NCBI RefSeq assembly: GCF_039536245.1
Contig: NZ_BAAAYN010000033.1
Coordinates: forward strand, 1 to 64,000
Length of the DNA: 64,000 bases
Direction of reading: 5' to 3'
Origin: Cryptosporangium minutisporangium
GTDB taxonomy: Bacteria; Actinomycetota; Actinomycetes; Mycobacteriales; Cryptosporangiaceae
Part shown: positions 34,741 to 44,452 of the stretch, in pieces
Layout: each line of letters opens with the position of its first letter
Numbering within the stretch: the stretch's first letter is position 1
Position numbers and translations under genes: made by a program
Notes under the pieces: model-generated
Told to the model about the DNA's origin: nothing
Seen by the model: the letters and a program-made list of their open reading frames with translations, nothing else
The model's database searches: none

Positions 34741-36051
34741 TCAGAGGCGGCCGGCGGCCTTCATTGCCAGGTAGGTATCGGTGACCGTGGAGGCGAAGAC
34801 GTCCGCCGGCGCGTCCACCACCTCGACGCCCCGGGCTCGCAACGCGGTCACGATCCGGCGCCGCTCGGCGTCCGTCCGCGCCGCCGCAGCGGCCTCGTAG
34901 ACCGCCTCGGCGTTGCCCCGCTGCGCAGCCATCGTCGCCGCGGCGGGGTCGCCGACCGAGGCCAGTACCACCGTGTGCCGGTCGGTGAGCTGCGCCAGCA
35001 CCGGCAGCAAACCCTCGGCCAGCGGCGCCGGCTCGACCGCGGTGAACAGCACCACCAAGCACCGTTTCCGGGCGCGGACGAGCACCTCGGAGACCACCAG
35101 GTCGAAGTCCGACTCGACCAGCCGCGGCTCCACCGGCGCGAGCGCCTCGCCGATCGACGCGACGACGCTCGCGTGCCCGGCGCCGCGCACCGACGTTCGC
35201 AGGTCGACGTCGGCGGCGAACAGCTCGACCCGGTCGCCGGCTTTGGCGGCGACCGCTGCGAGCAGCAGACACGCGTCCATCGCCGCGTCCAGCCGGGGGA
35301 TGTCGCCGACCCGGGCCGCGGACGTCCGGCCGGTGTCGACGACGAGCACCAGGCGGCGGTCACGCTCGGGCCGCCAGGTCCGCACCACGACCTCGCTGCG
35401 CCGCGCGGTGGCCCGCCAGTCGATCGAGCGCACGTCGTCGCCGTCGACGTACTCGCGCAGCGCGTCGAACTCGGTGCCCTGGCCACGAGCCCGCACCGCC
35501 AGCGACCCGTCCAGCCGACGCAGCCGGGAGAGCTTCTCCGGGAGGAACCGCCGGGACGCGAACGGCGGCAGCGTCCGGATCGTCCACGGGGGTGTGAGCC
35601 GCCGGATCGCCCGGCGACGGGTCTGCCGGTAAGCGAGCCCGAGTGGGCCGGTCGACCGCACGGTGACCGCCACCGCCGGCCGGTCGCCACGCCTGGTCGG
35701 GACGAGCGTCGTGTCGAGCCGCTCGGTCGCCCCCGGCTTCAGCACGGTCTCGTGAACGTACGGCGACGCACCTGCCGAGGGAACCCACGCGTCCCGGATG
35801 CGGGCGCGGACCGTGCGGCGACCGGTGTTCGTGGCTACCAGCGTCACCACCGCCGACTCGCCCAGCCGGGTGTGGGTGGCGCCGCGGCGGCGGAACGTCA
35901 CCTTGCCCGCCGCCCCGGCGAGCAGCCAGTCCACCACGCACACCAGCGCCAGCAGCCCCAGCCAAGCCCACGCAATCGCCCCGTGCCAGGGCAGCACCGC
36001 GCTCACCAACGCACCGGCGATGCAGAGCAGGACGACCCTGCCGGTAATCAT
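34741..36051 (-). CDS. DUF58 (von Willebrand-like) domain protein
   Basis: 436 residues. Two N-terminal membrane helices (about 2-20 and 25-45), a beta domain, and the DUF58 signature DVRSIDWRATARRSEVVVRT near 205-225, followed by a vWA-like part with LVLVVDTG and LVVLFTAVEP. DUF58 proteins are encoded with MoxR-type AAA+ ATPases and are thought to be their client or assembly partner. Here MoxR is the gene directly upstream (36061-37059) in the same transcript, with 9 bases between. It is the last gene of the five-gene minus-strand cluster and ends at a shared hairpin. Confidence 0.92.
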   Translation of the reverse strand: MITGRVVLLCIAGALVSAVLPWHGAIAWAWLGLLALVCVVDWLLAGAAGKVTFRRRGATHTRLGESAVVTLVATNTGRRTVRARIRDAWVPSAGASPYVHETVLKPGATERLDTTLVPTRRGDRPAVAVTVRSTGPLGLAYRQTRRRAIRRLTPPWTIRTLPPFASRRFLPEKLSRLRRLDGSLAVRARGQGTEFDALREYVDGDDVRSIDWRATARRSEVVVRTWRPERDRRLVLVVDTGRTSAARVGDIPRLDAAMDACLLLAAVAAKAGDRVELFAADVDLRTSVRGAGHASVVASIGEALAPVEPRLVESDFDLVVSEVLVRARKRCLVVLFTAVEPAPLAEGLLPVLAQLTDRHTVVLASVGDPAAATMAAQRGNAEAVYEAAAAARTDAERRRIVTALRARGVEVVDAPADVFASTVTDTYLAMKAAGRL

Positions 36052-36060
36052 TTCCGCATC

Positions 36061-37059
36061 TCAGCGGGGGGTCGGCACGGTGGCCAGGACGGAGTCGAGG
36101 ACGCCGTCCGGCGTCGCGCCGTCCAACTCGGCTTCGGGGCGCAGCACGATGCGGTGCCGCAGCGTCGGCCGGGCCAGCGCCTTGACGTCGTCCGGGGTGA
36201 TGTAGTCGCGGCCGGACAGCCAGGCCCAGGCCTTCGCCGTCGCCAGCAGTGCCGTCGACCCACGGGGCGACGCTCCGGCGGCCAGCGAGGGCGACGTGCG
36301 GGTGGCCCGACAGACGTCGACGACGTACGCCATCACCGGGTCGGCGACCTGGACGCCTCGCGCCGCCTTTCGTGCGGTGGCGAGGTCGGCTGCGGTGGCG
36401 ACCGGCTCGACCGCGGACAGGTCCCGCGGGTCGAAGCCCTGGTGGTGCGCGGCCAGCACCCGCAGCTCGGCCTCCCGGGACGGCAGCGGCACGTCGACCT
36501 TGAGCAGGAACCGGTCGAGCTGCGCCTCCGGGAGCGGGTAGGTGCCCTCGAACTCCAGCGGGTTCTGGGTGGCGGCCACCACGAACGGGTCCGGCAGCGG
36601 GCGCGGCAGACCCTCGACGGTGACCTGCCGCTCCTCCATCGACTCCAGCAGCGAGGCCTGCGTCTTCGGGGGCGTCCGGTTGATCTCGTCGGCGAGCAAC
36701 AAGTTCGTGAAGACCGGGCCTTCGCGGAACTCGAACTCGGCGGTCCGGGCGTCGTAGACCAGCGAGCCGGTGACGTCGCCGGGCATCAGGTCCGGTGTGA
36801 ACTGGACTCGCTTGGCGTCCAGCGACAGCGCGGCGGCCAGCGTCCGGATCAACAGCGTTTTGGCCGTGCCGGGCACGCCTTCGAGAAGCACGTGACCCTG
36901 GCAGAGCAGCGCGATCACCAGGCTGGTGAGCACCGCGTCCTGCCCGATGACGACCTTGCCCACCTCGGTGCGCAGCCGACCGAGCGCGGCCCGGGCGGCC
37001 TCGGTGTCCGGCGCGGTGTCGCTGAGCGGGGCAGGAGTTTGGGTGGGCGTATCGGTCAC
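36061..37059 (-). CDS. MoxR family AAA+ ATPase
   Basis: 332 residues. Walker A is GVPGTAKTLLIRTLA, Walker B LLLADEINRTPPKTQ, sensor 1 VAATQNPLEFEGTYPLPEAQLDRF, and the C-terminal lid has SPRGSTALLATAKAWAWLSGRDYITPDDV. MoxR ATPases act as chaperones, often inserting cofactors or maturing partner complexes. The start overlaps the DUF4350 stop by 4 bases and the DUF58 gene follows directly, so the ATPase, its vWA partner and membrane proteins are co-translated. The client is unknown; in actinobacteria the cluster travels with mtrAB, as here, which hints at an envelope role. Confidence 0.95.
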   Translation of the reverse strand: MTDTPTQTPAPLSDTAPDTEAARAALGRLRTEVGKVVIGQDAVLTSLVIALLCQGHVLLEGVPGTAKTLLIRTLAAALSLDAKRVQFTPDLMPGDVTGSLVYDARTAEFEFREGPVFTNLLLADEINRTPPKTQASLLESMEERQVTVEGLPRPLPDPFVVAATQNPLEFEGTYPLPEAQLDRFLLKVDVPLPSREAELRVLAAHHQGFDPRDLSAVEPVATAADLATARKAARGVQVADPVMAYVVDVCRATRTSPSLAAGASPRGSTALLATAKAWAWLSGRDYITPDDVKALARPTLRHRIVLRPEAELDGATPDGVLDSVLATVPTPR

Positions 37060-38252
37060 GACGGACGTCCTTCGTCAGGGCGGGCTTGCTGTGGAGCCGG
37101 AGTGGAGGTCGGCGCGATCACCGCCGACACGAGGGCGTCGAGGGCATCGGCGAGGATCACCAGACCGCGGTCGTCGACCGGCGGTGAACCGTACAGGTGC
37201 TGGCCGACCGACGCGGCGGGCCAGCCGGATCGCTCGGCGACCGCGTCGCACACCTCGCGTGGCTCGGGGCGCGAGCCGAGGCCGAGCACCGGCAGCAGGC
37301 GGGCCAGCGCCGCGCTGCGGAGCGCCTCGGCCGCTTCCGGATGGGCGCGTGCGCGCTGGTAGAGGCGGGCCCGACCCTCCACCGTCTCGGTGGAGCGGAC
37401 GACGACCGGCAGCGGCTCGGCCACCGGAGCACTCAGCCGTCGGCCACGCCAGAACGCCGCCAGCAGCCCGGCCGCCGCCAGCATGCCGGCCGTGGCCGGG
37501 ACCCAGCGGGGCAGCAGATCGGTCAGCGAGCGGGGTTCGTCCTCGGCGATCGGCTCCGGCGTGATCCGCTGCAGCCAGAGGACGTCCCGGTGGGCGCTGA
37601 GCAGGCCGAGCGACAGGGCCGCGTTGCCGCGCTCGGCGAGCTGGTCGTTGACGAGCGGCTCGGGGGTGCCCAGGAAGACCAGCTCGGCCTTGCCGGGGCG
37701 GTCGAGCACGGCCAGGGTCCGGTTGTAACAGAGGAGGAGGCCGGAACCGGCGAAGCGGTAGCCGCCCATCTCGGCGTCACCGGCCGAGCGGGCCTCCGGC
37801 AGCGAGCAGTTCGGATCGATCGGCTCCGGGAAGGCCGCGCCGGTGACCCGCACGTCGACGCCGAGGTCGTCCAGCGTGAACGCGTCCGGCTGGACGAACA
37901 CCACCCGGACCGAGTCCGGCAGGCCGGCCAACCGCTGCAGGCTCTCGTCGGCGAGGTTGTAGGGGAACGGGACGACGATCGTGACGTTCCCGGCGGCGGC
38001 TCGGCCGACGACGTCCTCCACGGTCGTCACCTTCCGTACCGGGTGGCCGTGGTTGCCGAGCAGGACGGTGAGCGCGCGGGTGCCCTGGGGGTGGGCGCCG
38101 TCCGGGTCGAGCGCCCCGCGCTCACCGGAGGGCGCGGTGCTGGACAGCACCCAGAACGCGAGTGAGACGAGGGCGAGCAGGGCCAGCGTCAGGAGGATCC
38201 GGGCGCGCCACCGCGCGCGGGGCGTGACGGCGGTAGGAGGGGCGAGGGTCAC
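37056..38252 (-). CDS. DUF4350 domain membrane protein
   Basis: 398 residues. One N-terminal helix (about 15-37) and one near 255-275 flank an extracytoplasmic domain. The family features are PDGAHPQGTRALTVLLGNHGHPV and VPFPYNLADESLQRLAGLPDSVRVV. The C-terminal part is a cytoplasmic helical region (ARLYQRARAHPEAAEALRSA). DUF4350 proteins are regular members of MoxR/DUF58/DUF4129 clusters and may be glutamine-amidotransferase-like in fold; no activity is known. It overlaps both neighbours by 4 bases (38249-38252 and 37056-37059), so translation is coupled. Confidence 0.88.
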   Translation of the reverse strand: MTLAPPTAVTPRARWRARILLTLALLALVSLAFWVLSSTAPSGERGALDPDGAHPQGTRALTVLLGNHGHPVRKVTTVEDVVGRAAAGNVTIVVPFPYNLADESLQRLAGLPDSVRVVFVQPDAFTLDDLGVDVRVTGAAFPEPIDPNCSLPEARSAGDAEMGGYRFAGSGLLLCYNRTLAVLDRPGKAELVFLGTPEPLVNDQLAERGNAALSLGLLSAHRDVLWLQRITPEPIAEDEPRSLTDLLPRWVPATAGMLAAAGLLAAFWRGRRLSAPVAEPLPVVVRSTETVEGRARLYQRARAHPEAAEALRSAALARLLPVLGLGSRPEPREVCDAVAERSGWPAASVGQHLYGSPPVDDRGLVILADALDALVSAVIAPTSTPAPQQARPDEGRPS

Positions 38253-38968
38253 GGACGCTCACCGCCCTGGCTGCTCGCGCCGTTGGCGGAGCCGGACGGA
38301 GCCGAGGCGCCGGGCGCGACCCAGGTGTCCGCTCCCACCAGTACCTCGTCGCTCGGCCGGGCCTCGGCCACTCGGGTGGCGATCGTCCGCATGCGCTGGT
38401 CGTGCTCTGCGGTGGCGGTCCGCTCGCCGTACCAGATCTCGGCGAACAGCTCCGCGGCCGCGACCAGGTCCGCGGCGACCGTCGGCAGCACCTGACCGGC
38501 CTGCCCGGCGACCTCGTGCGCGGTGCGCCCCGGGCGGTTGTCGACGAGGTCGCGCGCCACCAACCCGGCCACCACGCCCCGGAGTCGCTCCCGGACGGCC
38601 TCGGCCCAGCGTCCCTCGGCCGCGAACGCGTCGGCCCGGGCGTCGTGCTCGGTCGCACTGCGCGTCGGCGTCACCGGGTCGGTCTTGCGCCGGACCGTCG
38701 CCGTGCGGCCGGGCAGTCCGAACCGCCAGATCAGGACCGCGACGACCGCGATGATCAGCAGGACGAAGATCAGCAGTCCCGTACCGCCGCCCGGGCTGAC
38801 GCCCTGCGCGTTGTCGAGCCCGCGCTGGAGCTGTTCCATCAGCGACTCGAACATCCGCTCCAGCAGGGTCGGCTTCTCGTCCTGGTAGATCTGCTTGGAG
38901 AGCTCCTCCTCGGCCTCCTCGGCCGACGGCTGCCGCGGGTAGGGCTCGGTCGGCAATGACGTGATCAT
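38249..38968 (-). CDS. DUF4129 domain membrane protein
   Basis: 239 residues from ATG 38968, which overlaps the stop of the upstream gene by 4 bases. An N-terminal extracytoplasmic helix-rich stretch (EEAEEELSKQIYQDEKPTLLER) is followed by one membrane helix (about 70-90) and a C-terminal cytoplasmic DUF4129 domain with AEGRWAEAVRERLRGVVAGLV and RTAHEVAGQAGQVLP, then a Ser/Gly tail. DUF4129 resembles the C-terminal part of some transglutaminase-like proteins and accompanies MoxR clusters. It is translationally coupled to DUF4350 downstream. Confidence 0.87.
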   Translation of the reverse strand: MITSLPTEPYPRQPSAEEAEEELSKQIYQDEKPTLLERMFESLMEQLQRGLDNAQGVSPGGGTGLLIFVLLIIAVVAVLIWRFGLPGRTATVRRKTDPVTPTRSATEHDARADAFAAEGRWAEAVRERLRGVVAGLVARDLVDNRPGRTAHEVAGQAGQVLPTVAADLVAAAELFAEIWYGERTATAEHDQRMRTIATRVAEARPSDEVLVGADTWVAPGASAPSGSANGASSQGGERP

Positions 38969-39912
38969 CGAACGCGTGCTTTCCGTGCCAGGCGGGAAGC
39001 CAGCCCCCACTCGACGTCAAGGGCCTCGCTCCGCATCCGGCCGTCGAGATAGAGCACCGTGTCGATACCGGCCCGGAACGCCCAGACGACGATCAGCGGC
39101 AGGTACCACGCCACTGCGACCAGCACCGTGATCAGCAGCAACGCCCCGTGGTCGCCGGCCGCAAGGGCTTCCTCTGTGGCCACGGCACCGCCCAACACGA
39201 CGGCGATGAACATCAGCGGGGCGGCCATCATCACCCAGACCAGAGCACTCACCGCGGCCGCCAACAACCGGATCCAGAGCTGCCGGACCAGCGCGAGGAA
39301 CGTTCCGGTCCCGACCTGGGTGGCCCGCCGCAGGGCGTTACCGATCGAGCCGCCCTCGAAGATCAGGACGTGTACCGACAACCGCATCAGCCCGCCGAAC
39401 AGCGGTACGAAGTAGCCGATGATCGGAATCGCCGCGATCACCGCGTTGATGCCGGTCAGTGCCAGCGCCAGCAGGAGCAGCCGGCCCAGCGTCGGACGCA
39501 GGCGCGCCCAGCACACCGCCAGCGACGTCGGGGCGCCCGCCGTCTCTTGGATCAGCACCACCGCACACACCGCGCTGGCCAGTACCGCGAACACCGTCGA
39601 GGCCAGCGAGATGAGCACGGAGAAGACGGTCACCGTCAGCAGGAACAGCAGGATGTCGGTGCCCGGTGAGTCGGACTCGCGGCTGATCAGGCTGGTCATG
39701 AGCCACCAGAGCGGCACGACGATCAGCAGCATCAGGCCGACCAACACTGCCGAGACCCCGAGCGTCGGACCCGGGTGCCTGCGCAGCAGATCCATGCCGC
39801 CGTCGAGGACCTCGCCGATCGACATCGGCCGGAGCGGAACCGGTCCGGATCCTGGCCCGGCGGTCAGCGGGGGCAGCCCGACCGGTGGAGCCGGTGCGGT
39901 GGCCGTGCTCAC
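38965..39912 (-). CDS. Multi-span membrane protein (glycerophosphodiester phosphodiesterase membrane-domain type)
   Basis: 315 residues from the GTG at 39912, preceded on the minus strand by GGGAGGGGG about 9 bases away; an upstream ATG at 39969 is an alternative with poorer spacing. After a Pro-rich start and LRPMSIGEVLDGGMDLLRRHPG, typical of this family, come six hydrophobic segments from about residue 45 to 295. No catalytic domain follows; these proteins correspond to the membrane part found fused to phosphodiesterases elsewhere. It is the first gene of the MoxR/DUF58 cluster and is divergent from mtrA, so both promoters lie in 39913-40054. Confidence 0.82.
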   Translation of the reverse strand: MSTATAPAPPVGLPPLTAGPGSGPVPLRPMSIGEVLDGGMDLLRRHPGPTLGVSAVLVGLMLLIVVPLWWLMTSLISRESDSPGTDILLFLLTVTVFSVLISLASTVFAVLASAVCAVVLIQETAGAPTSLAVCWARLRPTLGRLLLLALALTGINAVIAAIPIIGYFVPLFGGLMRLSVHVLIFEGGSIGNALRRATQVGTGTFLALVRQLWIRLLAAAVSALVWVMMAAPLMFIAVVLGGAVATEEALAAGDHGALLLITVLVAVAWYLPLIVVWAFRAGIDTVLYLDGRMRSEALDVEWGLASRLARKARVR

Positions 39913-40054
39913 CCGCGTACCGCCCCCTCCCGGAGAAAACTCGTGGGTGCCCAGAGCTATTTGCGACATCCTGTCATGCCCGAGCGAGGGTGATTCGGCG
40001 AGTCTGTGTGGCAGCGCCCAGGCAACTCGGCGGCGAGAGTGCCACCATGTGGGC

Positions 40055-40744
40055 ATGAGAGCGCGTGTGCTGGTGGTCGACGACGATCCTGCCCTGGCCG
40101 AGATGCTCGGAATCGTGCTACGTGGGGAGGGTTTCGCTCCGTCGTTCGTTGCGGACGGTGAGGCGGCCCTCACGGTGTTCCGGGAAACCCGCCCCGATCT
40201 GGTGCTGCTCGACCTCATGCTCCCCGGCATGAGCGGGCTGGACGTCTGCCGGGCGGTGCGCGCGGAGTCAGGTGTGCCGATCGTGATGCTGACGGCCAAG
40301 AGCGACACCGTCGACGTCGTCCTCGGATTGGAATCCGGTGCGGACGATTACGTCGTCAAGCCGTTCAAACCCAAGGAGTTGGTGGCCCGCGTGCGGGCCA
40401 GGCTGCGGCGCGGGGAGGAGGCCCCGCCGGAGACCTTGACGATCGGCCCGTCCCAGGCGCAGGTCCAGATCGACGTCCCCGGCCACTCGGTGACCAGGGA
40501 CGGCATCCCGATCGCGCTGACCCCGCTGGAGTTCGACCTGCTGGTCGCGCTGGCCCGTAAGCCGCGCCAGGTCTTCACCAGAGAAGTTCTGCTGGAGCAG
40601 GTCTGGGGCTACCGCCACGCCGCCGACACGCGGCTGGTCAACGTCCACGTGCAGCGGCTGCGGGCGAAGGTCGAGCGGGACCCGGAGCACCCCGAGGTGG
40701 TGCTCACCGTGCGCGGAGTCGGGTACAAGGCGGGCACCGGGTGA
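40055..40744 (+). CDS. mtrA: MtrA response regulator
   Basis: 229 residues, OmpR family. Acidic pocket VVDDDP, phospho-acceptor Asp53 (LLDLMLP), and Lys in DDYVVKPFKPKELVAR. The DNA-binding domain has IALTPLEFDLLVALARKPRQVF and RLVNVHVQRLRAKVERDPE, nearly invariant in actinobacterial MtrA. MtrA controls cell-wall hydrolase, septation and replication genes and in Streptomyces development. The ATG at 40055 matches the family start (MRARVLVVDDD). The stop overlaps the mtrB start (GTGA), giving the conserved mtrA-mtrB-lpqB order. Confidence 0.97.
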   Translation: MRARVLVVDDDPALAEMLGIVLRGEGFAPSFVADGEAALTVFRETRPDLVLLDLMLPGMSGLDVCRAVRAESGVPIVMLTAKSDTVDVVLGLESGADDYVVKPFKPKELVARVRARLRRGEEAPPETLTIGPSQAQVQIDVPGHSVTRDGIPIALTPLEFDLLVALARKPRQVFTREVLLEQVWGYRHAADTRLVNVHVQRLRAKVERDPEHPEVVLTVRGVGYKAGTG

Positions 40745-42606
40745 GACGACGGGCCCGACCGGATGCTCCCGTGGTCCCCGGCACCGCCGTGGCTGCGGGG
40801 GAATCCATGGCCGCCGCCCAGCCCGGGCGGTTCCGCCGCGGGTACGGCCGGACCCTGCGTGCCGCGCGGTGGCTGGCCTCCCGGGTGCTCGCCCGCTGGC
40901 GGCGTTCGCTCCAGCTGCGGGTCGTGACCAGCACGCTCCTGGCGAGCAGCATCATGACCGTGGCGTTGGGGCTGTTCGTCGTGCACCGGGTGACCGACGG
41001 CCTGGTCGCGGCCGAGAAGGAGCAGGGCCTGGCGCAGCTGGCGAGCGGGGCGGACTACCTGGGCGGTCAGCTGTCCGAGCTCAACGGTCCGGACGACCCG
41101 GAGCTCGACCGCGCCCTGCGCCTGGCCGCTGGCAACCTCTCGGTGCGCGCTGCGCGCAGCGCCGATTTCGCGATCGCGGTGCAGCAGACCGACAACGCCC
41201 GCCTTCCCCAGAAGTACGTTCCCAGCTACGACCTGGAGGCCGTCCGGCCGCCGGCCGAACTCACCCGGCTGATCGCGTCCGGCAAGCAGCGCGGGTACCA
41301 GTTCACCCGGACCTCGATCGACGAGCAGCCGGAGCGTCCGTTCCTCGTGGTCGCGGCGCCGGTCGACACCGACGCGGGACGGTTCGACCTCTACTACTTC
41401 TTCCCGCTGGACGACCAGGTGGCGACGGTCGGCCTGGTCCAGAACTCGCTGACCGCGATCGGTGCGCTGCTGTTGCTCCTGCTCGCGGCGATCGCGGCGA
41501 TCGTCGCCAGGCAGGTGGTGACGCCGGTGCGCGTCGCCGCACGGACGGCCGAGCGGCTCTCGGCGGGCCTGCTCGAAGAGCGGATGGTGGTGCGCGGGGA
41601 GGACGAACTGGCCCGGCTGGCGCACTCGTTCAACCAGATGGCGGCGAACCTCCAGCGGCAGATCGTCCAGCTGGAGAATCTGTCGCGTCTGCAGCAGCGG
41701 TTCACCGCCGACGTGTCGCACGAGCTACGCACTCCGCTGACCACGGTGCGGATGGCGGCCGACGTCATCCATGCGGCCGCCGACACGTTCCCGCCCGAGC
41801 TGGCGCGCTCCACCGAGCTGCTCTCCAACGAGGTCGACCGATTCGAGTCCCTGCTGAACGACCTGCTGGAGATCAGTCGCTACGACAGCGGCGCAGCGGT
41901 ACTCGAACCGGAGGACACCGACGTGCGGACGCTGGTGACGCGGACCGTCGATGGCCTGACGCAGTTGGCCGAGCGCACCGGCTCGGCGTTGGAGGTCCGG
42001 ATGCCCGACGAGCCGGTCGTGGCCGAGGTCGACCCACGCCGGGTCGAGCGGATCCTGCGCAACCTGATCGGCAACGCGATCGAGCACGGCGAGGGCCGGC
42101 CGGTCCGGATCACGCTGGCCAACGACGCGGACGTGCTCGCGATCACCGTGCGCGACTACGGCGTCGGGCTGCGGCCGGGCGAGGCGCAGGCGGTGTTCGA
42201 CCGCTTCTGGCGTGCCGATCCGTCCCGGGCACGGCAGACCGGAGGTACCGGGCTGGGTCTCTCGATCAGCCGAGAGGACGCCCGGCTGCACGATGGATGG
42301 CTGCAGGTGTGGGGCTGGCCGGGCCTCGGCGCGCAGTTCCGGCTCGCGCTGCCGTTGCGGCGGGGCGTCCGCCTCACCGCGGCGCCGTTGCCGCTGGCGC
42401 CGGCCGATGCGGGCAGCCGCTACCCCCGCGCGATCGAAGCAGCTCGTCCGTCGTCGGCGTCGTCGGTGTCGTCGGGATCGACCGACGCGCCACCGCACTC
42501 CGAGGAGACTCCCGAGGAGGTGGCAGCCGCGGAGCCGGCCGCCGAGACAGCCGCGGAACCGACGGCCGCCGAATCGACCGACGCGGAGGTGAGCCGTCGT
42601 GCGTAG
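40741..42606 (+). CDS. mtrB: MtrB sensor histidine kinase
   Basis: 621 residues. Two membrane helices (about 62-82 and 236-256) enclose an extracytoplasmic sensor domain. A HAMP domain follows (about 257-310), then HisKA with His327 (FTADVSHELRTPLTTVRMAAD) and a complete HATPase domain: NLIGNAIEHG, VRDYGVGLRPGEA and GGTGLGLSIS. A C-terminal Pro/Ala/Glu/Ser-rich tail of about 70 residues is disordered. It phosphorylates MtrA. The end of the gene overlaps lpqB by 8 bases. The EHGEGRPV segment and the SREDARLHDGWLQVWG motif are diagnostic for MtrB. Confidence 0.96.
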   Translation: MRRRARPDAPVVPGTAVAAGESMAAAQPGRFRRGYGRTLRAARWLASRVLARWRRSLQLRVVTSTLLASSIMTVALGLFVVHRVTDGLVAAEKEQGLAQLASGADYLGGQLSELNGPDDPELDRALRLAAGNLSVRAARSADFAIAVQQTDNARLPQKYVPSYDLEAVRPPAELTRLIASGKQRGYQFTRTSIDEQPERPFLVVAAPVDTDAGRFDLYYFFPLDDQVATVGLVQNSLTAIGALLLLLLAAIAAIVARQVVTPVRVAARTAERLSAGLLEERMVVRGEDELARLAHSFNQMAANLQRQIVQLENLSRLQQRFTADVSHELRTPLTTVRMAADVIHAAADTFPPELARSTELLSNEVDRFESLLNDLLEISRYDSGAAVLEPEDTDVRTLVTRTVDGLTQLAERTGSALEVRMPDEPVVAEVDPRRVERILRNLIGNAIEHGEGRPVRITLANDADVLAITVRDYGVGLRPGEAQAVFDRFWRADPSRARQTGGTGLGLSISREDARLHDGWLQVWGWPGLGAQFRLALPLRRGVRLTAAPLPLAPADAGSRYPRAIEAARPSSASSVSSGSTDAPPHSEETPEEVAAAEPAAETAAEPTAAESTDAEVSRRA

Positions 42607-44389
42607 AGCCGGGCTCGTCCCGTTGGTCGCAGCCACGGTCCTGGCGACGGCCGTCATCAGCTGTGCCCGCGTCCCGGACAACGGCCCAGCCGTTCCGGTG
42701 GCGGCTCCCGAAGTGACTCAGAGCGGCGAACCGGGGAGCAACGGCGTCAACAGTGGGCTGCCCCGCCCCGCCGCGGACCCCAGCTCCTCCGTGAGCGCCT
42801 ACATCAACGCGCTGACCGTGACCCGCAATCCCGGTCCGCTGGGCGACAACTTCCTCCCCACGCCGGCGCTGCGCAACACGTTCCGCCAGAACCCCTCGGT
42901 GGCCGTCGTCCGGGGCGACATCAGGGCGATCGCGGAGACGCCGAGCGTGGCGGACGTCACCACCATCGCCCGATTCAGCGCCGAACTCATCGGCACGGTG
43001 AACAGCGACGGCGTGTTCCTCGAGGCGGAGGACCCCAAGTGGGAGGTCCAGGTCCGGATGTCGCGGGCCCGAGGTCTCTGGCAGTTCGCCGAGCCACCGC
43101 CGTTGATCGTCCAGGACAGGCAGTTCGCCGCATCGTTCTCCCCGGCCACGGTGTACTTCGCGGCGAAGCCGAGCGTGGTCACCGGCGCCACGCCCCGGCT
43201 GGTGATCCCGGAACGTCGCTACCTCAACGAGTACAGCGGTGACCGTGCCACTCAGATCGTCGACCTGTTGCTCGCCGGGCCCTCTCTGGCGCTGGAATCG
43301 GTTGCACAGAACCCGCTCCCGAAGATCAAGCGGACGAGCCGCGTGGCCATCGAGAACGATGACCTGGTCATCGAACTCGAAGCCCAGGCCGAGTCGGTGA
43401 CCAAGGACCAGCTGAACGCGTTCGTCGCCGCGGTGGGCTGGTCGTTGAACGACCTGTTCTCCGGCGCCGTGCGGCTGATCGTCGGTGGTCGCCCGGTGGA
43501 CGTCAACGACTTCTCCGCCAGCCAGGACCAGAACACCTGGAAGCGCTACAACCCGGCCGTCGTCCAGCGCGCCCTGCCCACGTTCCACGTGCAGAACGGG
43601 GCGGTGAAGGTGCTCGACCCGGCCGGTGGGTTCAATCCCCGGCCGCTCCGGCTCAGCGAGCAGGTGCGGGCGAAGAACGTGCGGTCGGCGGCGATCTCGG
43701 TGGACCTCTCCCGGCTCGCCGTGGTCCGGACCGATGCGAACGGCACGCAGCGACTCTGGATCGCCGACGCCTCCGGCACGCTGCAACCCACGCTGCGGGC
43801 CCGGGACATCGGACGCCCGTCCTGGGGTGGCAACCGGTCCACGGTGGTGGTTCCGGTCGGCGGCCGGCTCTTCGAGGTCGGGGTCGGCAATGCCCGGACG
43901 CCGTCGGAGATCCAGGTCATCGGTCCGGGCGGGCGCCGCCTGACGAACGTCACGGCCATTCGGCTCTCGCTGGACGGCGTACGCGCGGTGCTCGTCAACG
44001 GATCCGGTCCGGCAGCGCAGGTCTACGTCGGGACGCTCAGTGGTACGACGGGCGGTGCGCTGGTCCTGGAAGCCCGGCGGCTGGCCGTCGAGGGAACGGT
44101 GAAGGACGTGTCCTGGTACGGCCCGGCGCAGGTCGTGGTGGCGGTGACCCGCCCAGGGAACAACGGCGACGAGGTCTACCTCGTCATCGCGCCGATCGAC
44201 GGCTCGCCGGCACACCCGCAGTCGACGCGGCTCAAGGCGACGTCGCAGGTGCGGCTCACCGCGGACGCCACCGAGACCTTGGACGCGATTCCGTTGGAGC
44301 TGAACGGGCGCCTGTACGACGCACGGGCGGACAGCACGTCGACGCCGGCACTGTTGTCGGCCGGTACAGCGCCGTTCTACCCGGGGTGA
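42599..44389 (+). CDS. lpqB: LpqB lipoprotein (GerMN domain), MtrAB accessory
   Basis: 596 residues. A signal peptide with lipobox (TAVISCARVP, Cys22) attaches it to the outer face of the membrane. A GerMN-like domain (about 200-300, with LLLAGPSLALE and AVGWSLNDLFSGAVRLIVGG) is followed by a beta-propeller-like C-terminal half with repeated sensor strands (LSRLAVVRTDANGTQRLWIA). LpqB interacts with the MtrB sensor domain and modulates MtrA phosphorylation in mycobacteria. It overlaps mtrB by 8 bases, and comF follows 63 bases later. Confidence 0.95.
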   Translation: MRRAGLVPLVAATVLATAVISCARVPDNGPAVPVAAPEVTQSGEPGSNGVNSGLPRPAADPSSSVSAYINALTVTRNPGPLGDNFLPTPALRNTFRQNPSVAVVRGDIRAIAETPSVADVTTIARFSAELIGTVNSDGVFLEAEDPKWEVQVRMSRARGLWQFAEPPPLIVQDRQFAASFSPATVYFAAKPSVVTGATPRLVIPERRYLNEYSGDRATQIVDLLLAGPSLALESVAQNPLPKIKRTSRVAIENDDLVIELEAQAESVTKDQLNAFVAAVGWSLNDLFSGAVRLIVGGRPVDVNDFSASQDQNTWKRYNPAVVQRALPTFHVQNGAVKVLDPAGGFNPRPLRLSEQVRAKNVRSAAISVDLSRLAVVRTDANGTQRLWIADASGTLQPTLRARDIGRPSWGGNRSTVVVPVGGRLFEVGVGNARTPSEIQVIGPGGRRLTNVTAIRLSLDGVRAVLVNGSGPAAQVYVGTLSGTTGGALVLEARRLAVEGTVKDVSWYGPAQVVVAVTRPGNNGDEVYLVIAPIDGSPAHPQSTRLKATSQVRLTADATETLDAIPLELNGRLYDARADSTSTPALLSAGTAPFYPG

Positions 44390-44398
44390 GCCCGGTAG
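44377..44398 (+). terminator. Possible hairpin at the end of lpqB
   Basis: CTACC-c-GGG (44377-44385) pairs with CCCGGTAG (44391-44398), with one bulged base and a 5-base loop that spans the lpqB stop region. There is no T-run, so it may attenuate rather than terminate. Confidence 0.35.
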
Positions 44399-44452
44399 CG
44401 GTCGTCCACAGGGGGTTTCGAGGGCGGTGGGGTTCCGTCACCGTGTGAGGGC